From Trichosphaerium sp. ATCC 40318 (lineage: Eukaryota; Discosea; Flabellinia; Trichosidae): a stretch of 64,000 nt of DNA. The DNA lies in assembly GCA_038496445.1 (NCBI GenBank), contig JALMLS010000420.1, positions 496,001 to 560,000 on the forward strand, given 5' to 3'. The translations under genes and the position numbers were made by a program. Positions 55,439 to 64,000 of the stretch are shown here, in pieces; within the stretch, counting starts at the first letter, position 1; each line of letters starts with the position of its first letter. Below the pieces are notes generated by a model. The model did not search any database. It saw only the letters and a list, made by a program, of their open reading frames with translations, and was not told the origin of the DNA.

Positions 55439-58400
55439 TTATTTTCTTCCAACTCCCTCAAATTTTGAGACTAAATTAAATACTTTCGGTCTTTCTGGCG
55501 GTGTTCGTCTTGGCGGTGTCGCTGGTGGTGTTGCAGAAGGTGCTCTACTACTATTAGCCATCCCTTTATATCTAGAACCGTATGGTGGTGTTGTTGAGCT
55601 CAGGGCATTCATGGCTTTCACCTTGTTTGCTACAAGGTGCGTGGGAAGTTCTCCCTGGCTGCGGGAACGTTGTCGCAAGTGCCCTCGATGACGTTGGGGG
55701 TGTCGCCCACTTCGTGACCCTAGTTGTATTCTTACCACGCGAGGGCTAAGTAAAAAAGTTAGGAGAAGAGGTACAAGCAACATAAAACCAAAAAACAAGC
55801 TACACCGAAGAAGAAAAAAAAAGTTTTGTGTTTTTTTTTCTTCTTTCTTTCTGCTATCCCTATTCCCAGTCTGAAAAAATTTATCACGTGACGACGACTT
55901 AAATTTTTTCTGAGCTGTTTGAATCTACTGTGTAACAAAAAAAATAAATTAAAAATTGCCTAGTGCAATCAACCATTGTAACAGGTCGTCTTGTGTCCAC
56001 CAAGAAAGTAGGTTTTGATTTCGCAGGAGATGAATTTGCACTTGAAGGTTGTCTTGGAGGCGAACCAGCCTTTTTTTGTTTCACTCTAGCCAAAAGAGGG
56101 TCTACTTTATCTGACTTGTTTGATGTGCTAACAAGAGTAGGGCGAGATGGAGTGCTAAAGAGGAATAAGCGAAAGAAAGACATTGCTGTTTCTGGTTGGT
56201 TTTAGAACGTACTAAAAGGAATGTCGGTTCCTTGACAAGTTTCTACTGCCGTACGTCCAGAAAAACACGTTATCTTCTTTACCACCAGAAACCATATTAC
56301 CGTTTCCTATATGTGCAATACTATAGACGGTTTCATTATGACCATATAACTCTTGGACTTTTTTGAACGTCTTGAAGCAAAAAAACAAGTTAGTTATTTT
56401 ATCGCTTTCGTTAAGTGTTGCATGCCTTGATATCCCATACAATTATAGACTTATCTACAGACCCACTCCACATGTGTTTTTTGGATACCTCTTCCAAGCA
56501 TGTGATAGGTTCAAGATGGGAGGCAAGGGTCTCTTCGACAGCGCCAGTCTACAAGCAAAAATGTGAGCGAGTCTAACAACGTATACAGAAAAATAATAAC
56601 TTACCAGTTCGTGTCTCACTTTTATGCCCTTTTCTCCCGAAGTCCATACCTTGTTATTAACCCATAGTATAGCGCTAACAATGCCTATGAAATGAAAAGG
56701 AATTTAAGTACGACGTAAATCATTTTGAGGAAAAAGTCATTTGAAGTAATTACCACAGTGAGCATTTTTTAGAACCATCAACTGCTGTCGTGTCCTTGTA
56801 TCAATAACAAATATTTTTACATCTGATCCAATCCAAAGATGGAAGTATTTTACAACTCCAAAACATTGAATCTTTCCATCAACAAGTAATCCATGTCGAA
56901 GACTAAAATCACTCGCCTACATTGAAACTTTACTAAGAAAACTAAAAAACAACATTAAAAAACTTACCGACCAGACATTAATCCATCCGTTAATGTCACC
57001 TGTCCATACGGTTTGAGTAGACGCATCAGTAACAACACACATGGCTCGGACCTAATAAGATTGAATACTACGTACATACGGTGTCCTTCTGTTCAAAAAA
57101 ATACTAACCTCAGCTTGATGTTCCTTCAAACGTTTTCTACAAGCATTGTGCTTGTCAGTGGTCCATACACAAATATCACCACTCTCTGTTGTTGACCACA
57201 TATGTGAATGTTTTATTATAGGTAGCAAAGCGCATACACTATTCTTATGAGCTTGAAATTCTCGATCCAATGTCAACGTCTAACCCAAAAGTAAGTTAAC
57301 ATATCGTTCACAGAATAAACCTGGCTTTTAGCCTATTTTGGTCTTTTCTGCGTACCTTCGTGCTCCAAAGCGATATCTTACCACTAGTATGACCACACCA
57401 TACCTTATCTTTTAATTGTGCGGTACATTTTATACTTGAGTCTAGTGGTAATGTCTCCTTCTTTACTCGACTGATAACAGTCTCCGAACTATCAATTTTA
57501 GGACTTTGCGTTAAGAATAATATCTTCAAAAGCTTATTCTTTTTCTCGACTGTCTTGCAATAGAATACGTCTTTAGATAACATGAATCCAGTAGCTATAT
57601 TAATGGTTATTAAATTATGTTTAACAAGATATTCTAACCATCCTTGTGAGTCACTTCTAGCTTTGAATATCGATAAACTTTGGCTTTCGCAAACACTTTT
57701 TTCTCAGCTTGAAGTAAGTCTTAGTAATTTCCTTCCTTCTCTCGTAATGTTACAATATTGTACCTTTCAGTCCTTTGTACTTAGCTACAGCAACACAATC
57801 ACTGAATATCACAATCATATAAGAGCCATTAGTACCCTTTTTGAAAGGTCTACTGAACACGATGCCTAAAAATAAACATTAGCGTGCCAACTTTTATTTT
57901 GGAAAAAACGTCATGTAACGTACCGTCATCAATGTATTTTCGGCCTGGACTATGCTTCATACTTAAAAGGCTTTCCAATTCATTAGTTTTACGAGCTGCT
58001 TCTGCCTTCCTCTTTGCTTCATTGACGTAATTTCCAATTTCTTGCATACTTTCTAAAGCTTTTGGCAACTCATTATAATCAGGATGAGAAGGTTCAGTTT
58101 TCCTTAACAACTCTCCAAGAAGCATATTATATCTCGGAATACGTTGGATAACTGCTATTAAATAATTTTCCAAGTCATGATGAGCTGTATTGGCCTCTTG
58201 CTCCTAAATACGACATGAACATGATATCTATTTCTCCATTCGAAGGTATTTTATAGTTTACCTCAAGGAATGCGGCAAACGCTTTGTTCGATTTCTTAGT
58301 GCGATACAGTGTTGATAATGCATTCTCGTAATTATTGATGTAGAACGTGTAAACTTTAAAAAAGTCCGACTACCACACGTGCGTTAATAAATGCGGAAAA

Positions 58401-59017
58401 AAATATATAAGATGCTAGTGTTTGTTTTTCGGGTTTCTTAAAAGAAAAAGATACGCACGTGCTCAAGGAATAATTGACCTATCCTAGCATCTTCTATATT
58501 ACCTGATACACATTCTCGTAACCTAACCAAAAACGTTTCTACGATGGGACTTAGTGATAACGAAATTACCTCAAATTAGGCACAAATTCAAAAAAAAAAA
58601 AACGTTAGTGCTTAAGGCGTACGGGATAGGTTCTGAATAGAACGAAGCTCTGAAAATATATCTTTAATTGTTTGAGGATCAATCCACCTCATTAATGCCA
58701 CCGGTTGAAGAAACTTATCGACTACTACGTTGAGCTGTTGCAGGTAAGTATCCTCAGTTTCGACAATCTAAATTAAAAAAAAAAAAAGACTCGTCAGCAA
58801 TCGCATCACGTGCACGTTCCTGTTACCTCCGTTATTATCAAAGACCTCTTAGATGTTTTAGGAACCCCTGAACCATCTAAAAATCATGTTGAATAAAGTA
58901 TAACTGGTAAGACGGGAATAATTAAGACGGAGCACTCTCTTAGCTCCTTTTTGGCGCAAAAAAGGTGCCTCCATTAACTGTTTGTCTCAAAAGCTCCGTA
59001 CTTTTATTTCTAAACAT
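55439..59017 (-). CDS. RhoGEF: DH-PH domains followed by WD40-like propeller
   Basis: Activates Rho GTPases by exchanging GDP for GTP. Candidate start ATG at 59015-59017 (MFRNKSTELLRQTVNGGTFF); the join to the next exon is uncertain. The DH domain covers IVETEDTYLQQLNVVVDKFL, LSPIVETFLVRLRECVSGN, TFYINNYENALSTLYRTK, LENYLIAVIQRIPRYNMLLG and KALESMQEIGNYVNEAKR, including the conserved QRIPRY helix. A PH domain follows (GSYMIVIFSDCVAVAKYKG, WLEYLVKHNLI). Then about seven propeller blades (VWCGHTSGKISLWSTK, SHMWSTTESGDICVWTTD, KHMWSGSVDKSIIVWD, NMVSGGKEDNVFFWTYG). The tail is Ser/Pro/Lys-rich and its end is unsure: it may stop at 56212, 55899 or run to GVGRK at 55439. Layout recalls ARHGEF10-type proteins. 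Confidence 0.85.
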
Positions 59018-59375
59018 TGGTTAAATCCAGGTAAAGAGTACGCGTCAGGAAGAGGTTTTTATGGAGATAATTATGTATAGCTGAGAACTTCGCTAGCGCA
59101 GCACCAGTCTAACAAAGTCTCGAAAATCAAAAGTTGGTTTACACAAAATCTCACAATCGTTTTTAATCACGTGACTATTTTTGATTTCCCCGGCTGGGTT
59201 CACAGTTCAAAATTTCGATGGCCTTTAGTTGTAGGAGTAAGTGTCTTGTAAAATACTTTAACAGGTGGGAAAAAAGGGTGAAGCAAAGTGACAACGATGA
59301 TGAGTTAAGTCAATTCTCGGTCAAACGACTTTTGGTTTTATTTATAAATACAATTAAACACCACAACAATAAACA

Positions 59376-61182
59376 ATGGAAACGGAAACTGGATTAACGA
59401 CTTTACCTTACGTACAACGCTAGGACGCGCTTTTTAATTATTGTGTATTTGTGTTTTTAAACGTTACAACACCCGTGTTTACTAAGTTACCAGGAGATGA
59501 TGATAGAGGTTACATCATTGCTTGACGTAGTGTCTGAGGTTTATTTTTACTCAACTTGCAAACAATTCCTAGTAGTACGCTATACACAAGTACGACGCAT
59601 CTGTTTACCATTTGTTAATAGCTATTGAACGATTCATCCCGTTGGCAAGCCAGAATTCACCGAGAGTTCGGACAAGTCATTTTACCTTGTTATTCTGTTT
59701 CAGATTCATCAAAATGGAAGGACCTGTATATCAATGTGTTATCTCGTACGCTTTAAGTAGCTTTCTGATAACAAGCCAACGTGATTAATTCCAACAGGAG
59801 GTATTCCTGGCACTTCATTGGTGCCTCACCGTCGCGTTATTTCAGAATTTAATGAAGGTGATAAAACGTGGCATATTAAACATGTGCAGCGACATATATC
59901 ATCTAGAATTACGCTCGATATTAGGGTAAAACTTTACTCTGGAGAGTTGGTTTTTTTTTTGTGGATAGTATCCACTAATTTTTTTGTTTTAATTCTAGAC
60001 AGTTCAGACAACTCATGGATGGAATTTAAAGTATGCAAGCAAGGCTCCTTTTGCAAACTGTATTATTGGTTATTACGAAGCCGAAATTACAGGTCATGGA
60101 AGGTATTATCAAGCACGGTACGTTGCAGCAATGTTTCTCCTGAAAAACTTGCACTCTTTTTTTTTTCATTGAAATGACAACTTGTTTAATTATAACGTTT
60201 CTTTTAGCGCTGTGGGCGTTGGTATAGGGCTAAGAGATTATGTTCCAATTAACAGAATGGTCGGTTTGGATACAAGTTAGTGACGAAAAGTCTTCAAATC
60301 TTCGAATTTTTATTAATGTTTTCTTAACTTTTGCTGTTTTAACAATCTCTAGGCTCTTGGGCGATGCATAGTAATAATATGGGTAAGTTATTTTCTTTAC
60401 TACCAAAACAAAACTAAATTAGTGATTTCTTATTCCAGGCAAATTTGGGTCTTCTGCTTATAAGGGACACTTGGTTGTTGGGACCATAATAGGTACATCA
60501 AATCATTTTCTAGTAAATCATAGTCAACGCGCTGAAACACACTACCAAATACAACTAAAGATTAAAGCCAATTGGCAAGTTCTTTTAAATGCATTAAGTT
60601 GTATTCAAGAAAAAAGACAACATCCTTGCTGACTTAGGCGCCTTTACGTGGGAGTGTATCTCTCCACGTTACAATATGAAGGCTCATATATATTTTTTGG
60701 TATTATTTAACTTTCTAAAGGATGTGGTTTGGCTACTAAAGTGATTGAAGAACTCCCTGGAAAGCGTGTTGAGCTATATGCTTTTTGGACAATTGATGGT
60801 GATTTGAAGCATGTTGAGCTGATTGACAGGTCTTGTACCGTTGATATGATCAAATCACTACGACCAACAGTTAGTATAAGAACTGTTGGTGACAAGCTAC
60901 GCTTAAACTTTGGTTTGGTACGTACAGTATCTCATTTTAAAAAAACCCAACAAAAAATTATGCCAAAAAAAAAAAAGGGATCCTATTGCTTCCTCAATCT
61001 CATTTTTCGTACCCTTAATTATACCTTGGTTACTTATAGGGTGTTAATTGTTCCATTTTCTCATTTGTTTCTAGGGTAAGCCATTCTTGTTCGATGTCAG
61101 AAAAAATTACAACGAAGGAACAATTTTAAAACAAAGTACTCCGTTTGCTTGTCTCTTCAAAGGCAAAGAAATCGTGCTGTAA
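59376..61182 (+). CDS. SPRY-domain protein
   Basis: A SPRY (B30.2-like) beta-sandwich recognises short peptide motifs in partners such as ubiquitin-ligase or Ran-binding assemblies. Candidate start ATG at 59376 (METETGLTTLPY); following exons give MEGPVYQCVIS, GGIPGTSLVPHRRVISEFN and WHIKHVQRHISSRITLDI. The SPRY domain reads NCIIGYYEAEITGHGRYYQ, AVGVGIGLRDYVPINRMVG, GSWAMHSNNMGKFGSSAYKG, GCGLATKVIEE, LYAFWTIDGDLKHVELIDR, SLRPTVSIRTVGDKLRLNFG and KPFLFDVRKNYNEG. Ends GKEIVL at 61182. About 330 residues, ten exons. No other domain is evident. Confidence 0.85.
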
Positions 61183-61511
61183 AAATAACATCATTTTGCC
61201 TGTGTTGTTCCATTGCATAAAACTAGAGAGTAGAGTGTAGTCATTAAATAGTAATAAATCACTTGAGACTTTCAAGCTGTCAATGTACTAAACAAACAGC
61301 CAAGGCATTTAACTGAGTTCAAGCACACTTAAGCCATTAGTACTACCTTCCAATAGGAAAGCTAGGTGCAAGAGAAACCAGTCTTAGAATACACATTTTT
61401 TTATTACCCCTCATGTTTAACTTTGTACAATTTTTTGTTTTGATTCGTTCATCAAAACACCGTCCACTAGACCTTTTCCCAACACCATTTTTCCCTCCAT
61501 TAATGAACTAA
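61183..61511. other. Convergent intergenic region
   Basis: About 330 bp between two converging genes; AT-rich, no gene seen. Confidence 0.5.
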
Positions 61512-61981
61512 CTAGCTACGCAGTATAGTCCTACTCCCACAACCACTAATCTTATTGCTCAGGATCTGTAGCATGCTATGTTTTTTGTTCGTCTTTGACT
61601 TTTTGTTGCGGCGCCTTCGCTTCCTTATAGTACCAGCTGGCTTCCAAGGGTGTATATCTGATACGTCCATAGAGTAATGTCGCAGATTATCTCTTGACGT
61701 TGACGAAGATTTAACGCCTCGTCGGAAAGTTTCTTGCTCGGAATCAGCTTCATACCCGCTTATAAAACTCTTGCGCAGCATATGCTTTGGTTTTAGTTTA
61801 CAATCGCTTGATACCTTGTATATATAAGGCGGGAACCTTTTAAAAGGTGTACATGAGTCCGTCATTGCTTTGGGTCCATTATCTATAGATGACTATGAGA
61901 AAAACGGAAATTACAAAAAAAACTACTTTAACGAAAGTGTATCTTTTCGTTTACCTTTAAAGTCGCTTGACGACGTATCAT
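61512..61981 (-). CDS. Small basic protein, unknown
   Basis: About 135 residues, two exons. Start ATG at 61979-61981 (MIRRQATLK), intron, then SSIDNGPKAMTDSCTPFKRF, LKPKHMLRKSFISGYEADSE, TFRRGVKSSSTSRDNLRHYS, a strongly basic cluster TIRKRRRRNKKSKTNKK and the end GCGSRTILRS. The cluster is a likely nuclear or RNA-binding signal. Low-complexity, no recognised domain. Confidence 0.5.
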
Positions 61982-62212
61982 TCACTCCGAGGACCTCTGA
62001 CAGTGCCCTAATTATCAATTAACATGGTCATGTGTGGAAATATTAAAAAGATCGTAAGACGAGGCTGAAAATACGTGTCCTACACGCTACAGTGTTTAAA
62101 AAAGGTTTGTGTACGAACAAGAGATTAAATGTGTGGCTGTGCTCTTCGTCGCTTGTATGCGTTTGCGGTTGAGGGTACATAGGCAAAGATACACCTATTG
62201 ACGTTTAGTTTT

Positions 62213-62527
62213 TTAGCAAATGAGTGGAATTGGCGCAGGTAAAGCGAAAACCGTTACCACAATAACTAATAAGGCTTTAAACGCACTGAGTAGTATTCCT
62301 TGTTTAAAAATAACCGTTCTTCGAATCGATAGGCGCTGTACAGCGAAACGTTTCGTAATTGTAGGAAGTTCGCTGACTTTTTTTGGCAAATTTTTAATTA
62401 AGTTGCAGTCGCTCTTTTGCTCTTTGTCAGCTGCTCTAAACAACTCATTGTAGTCACCAAGTTTACCGCTATTGGTTTAACTATTTAAATCAAAGTATTG
62501 CTGAACTTCAATAAAAGTCTGCTTCAT
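62213..62527 (-). CDS. Tail-anchored small protein with an interrupting stop (tentative)
   Basis: From ATG at 62525-62527 the frame reads MKQTFIEVQQYFDLNS, meets TAA at 62477-62479, then after 12 bases continues SGKLGDYNELFRAADKEQKS, VSELPTITKRFAVQRLSI and a C-terminal hydrophobic anchor (FKALLVIVVTVFALPAPIPL). The 12 bases carrying the stop sit between two AATAG copies. It could be a young insertion, a polymorphism or a splice I do not understand. A plus-strand frame (ATG 62220) covers the same DNA and cannot be excluded. Confidence 0.35.
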
Positions 62528-62579
62528 TTTAATAGTTTATTTTTACAACTGTCAAGTAATATTAACTACTTGTGTTGAC

Positions 62580-64000
62580 TTAGATTTGGGTGTATGACTC
62601 TCTCTTTTTATTTCTGCAAAAGACACCGTATACTATACCAGTAACAATGAGTGCTATGACAATCACTGGAACAAAGATAACAACGTATATGAGTACACTT
62701 CCAACTAAATAAAAAAACAGTCAGAAAAGTCATCATTAAAAAAAATGAGACATTGAGATGTATGATAGTACTTTAAACGAAAGACAAATTGTGAATTTAT
62801 AAATCAAGTATAATACAACAGGATTACGAAATGTAAACGAATTTCAGCGCAAGGACAGGAGACAGTAGTTTTGTAATGAAAAACAAAAAAAAGAGGAAAA
62901 AAACCTTTGTAATAAAAAACTATGACGCACAGCTACACTCTGTAGACCCTTCCTTTGATCCTTCAAACCACTTACATTCAGTACAAACTTTTATACTTTG
63001 AACGTCATGGGGTGTTTGGTATTGACCTAGAAAAAGAGACGTCACGACAAGAAAAACATGACAAGTTAGTGGTACCTGCAGCGCACGCTTTACATTCCAC
63101 ATTATCCATTGTGAAGTACCCAGGCTCACAAACTGTGCAATTGGTTTGTCCTGCAGATGATATGTACCATCTAGGACACATATCACAGCCTTGTTGTCCA
63201 CTACATCAAATCAACGAAAAAAAAAATAGTGTCGTATCTTACGTAATGTTTTGGTATGTTCCTGCATCGCAAGGATCGCACATGACTTGACCTTTGTTTT
63301 TTGCAAAGTAACCCATCAGACATGGTGTGCATTCCCTACCGTGTGGTGATGCTGTACCATAGTCACACTCAAAACATGACTGGTCCTGAGATGGACTAGC
63401 TGATCCATCAAAGCATGCTACATTGTTTTTCATTAAAGATGAAGAAAGGCTTTTCATTGAAAGTGTTTTAAAACAACGTACTTGGTTCAGGTTCAACCTT
63501 GAAGTCAAGCTTAGCAGTATTAGGCCAATTAATTTGGGTGTGATCCAAAGAACGTAAACCAAAAGGAGGTGCAAAGACTGTAATGTTGTCTTTAGTAGCA
63601 GTGTTGTTTTCAAAAGTACATTTATCGATAACAATCACAGAACTGCTGTCTTTTGTAAACAGGTGATTGATCAATATTGTAGAATAATAAGACGTTTCTA
63701 TTGGTTGATTAAAATCGACCCTGCGTCAAAATATTAGCGAGACGAATCAACAGTTTCAAAAAGAAAAAAAATTAGTCAACAAAAGTCCGAGAAAATAATT
63801 TCAGAAAACTTTAAAGCCACCAAGCTTGGTTTGTTTCTATTTGAATTTGGTTTTGTACGTACATATTATTTGCAAATGTTGAGTTAACAATAGATATATT
63901 GTAACGTTTTGGGCCGAACCGCGCTAATGTTAAGGAAGGCTATTTCAAAATAATTTAGCCAACTTCGAAAAAAAAAAATTGCTTCTTTTCTTAATGACAT
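62580..64000 (-). CDS. Surface protein: beta-helix, Cys-rich GCC2/GCC3-like modules, C-terminal membrane helix (cut by window edge)
   Basis: The visible part starts in repeats of a right-handed beta-helix type (KRYNISIVNSTFANN, VIVIDKCTFENNTATKDNI), as in polymorphic-membrane-protein-like adhesins. Then come Cys-rich GCC2/GCC3-like modules (SCFECDYGTASPHGRECTPC, GQVMCDPCDAGTYQNIT, CTVCEPGYFTMDNVECKAC, KVCTECKWFEGSKEGSTEC). It ends with a membrane helix (VLIYVVIFVPVIVIALIVTG) and a short basic tail (FCRNKKRESYTQI, stop at 62580). This is a type I surface protein; similar layouts occur in large protist and early-animal surface proteins. The N-terminal part lies beyond 64000. Introns interrupt it about every 150-250 bp. 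Confidence 0.75.

Overview
This is a piece of a nuclear genome from an intron-rich, gene-dense unicellular eukaryote. It is AT-rich (about 36% G+C by eye). Almost every gene is split by short introns (mostly 36-220 nt) with donors of the type GTACG or GTAAG and pyrimidine-rich acceptors ending in TAG or AAG. Gene content is that of a free-living protist with animal- or amoeba-like signalling: Rho GTPase, RhoGEF, PI 5-phosphatase, KCTD and F-box proteins, and a cholinesterase-type esterase. I cannot name the species or phylum from sequence alone. There are no operons; neighbouring genes are divergent or convergent, sometimes with only a few bases between coding ends.

Layout. 0-3.4 kb (+): PH/5-phosphatase/C2 protein. 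3.7-8.0 kb (-): small zinc-ribbon protein, Rho GTPase with a 4-nt microexon, unknown protein. 8.2-11.5 kb (+): TMEM184/OST-alpha-like membrane protein and HUS1 checkpoint-clamp subunit. 11.6-15.2 kb: tRNA-Gly, NHL-repeat gene with tRNA-Ser inside one intron, unresolved small gene, Sec14/CRAL-TRIO protein. 15.4-17.8 kb: convergent F-box and KCTD-like genes. 18.2-20.6 kb (-): unknown small gene and a secreted carboxyl/cholinesterase. 20.7-21.9 kb (+): intronless F-box/LRR gene. 22.1-27.7 kb (-): two unknown genes, one a large coiled-coil membrane protein. 28.2-33.1 kb (-): a very large gene joining CLU, TPR-like and LRR segments. 33.2-35.3 kb: MORN-variant gene and a glycine-zipper protein. 35.5-39.1 kb (-): propeller/EGF/TM surface protein. 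39.2-42.7 kb (+): SERAC1-like armadillo/lipase. 42.9-45.6 kb: small unknown gene, F-box/four-TM gene, RDD protein. 46.6-50.7 kb (+): two F-box/MORN-variant genes with a decayed third copy between them. 50.9-53.6 kb (-): membrane-anchored flavin amine oxidase. 53.9-55.1 kb (+): two small unknown genes. 55.4-59.0 kb (-): DH-PH-WD40 RhoGEF. 59.4-61.2 kb (+): SPRY protein. 61.5-64 kb (-): small unknown genes and the C-terminal part of a beta-helix/Cys-rich/TM surface protein cut by the window edge.

Themes. (1) Phosphoinositide and Rho signalling (5-phosphatase, Sec14, Rho, RhoGEF). (2) A set of repeat-rich F-box genes that are largely intronless among intron-rich neighbours; these resemble families abundant in amoebae and in giant viruses of protists and look locally duplicated and decaying. 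(3) Large surface proteins. The most notable structural points are the microexon, repeated GC-AG introns after an AG exon end, F-box/four-TM and CLU/TPR/LRR fusions, a tRNA nested in an intron, and strong over-representation of CACGTG. Gene models were spliced by hand; exon ends inside a gene are supported by reading frame and family motifs but not by transcripts.
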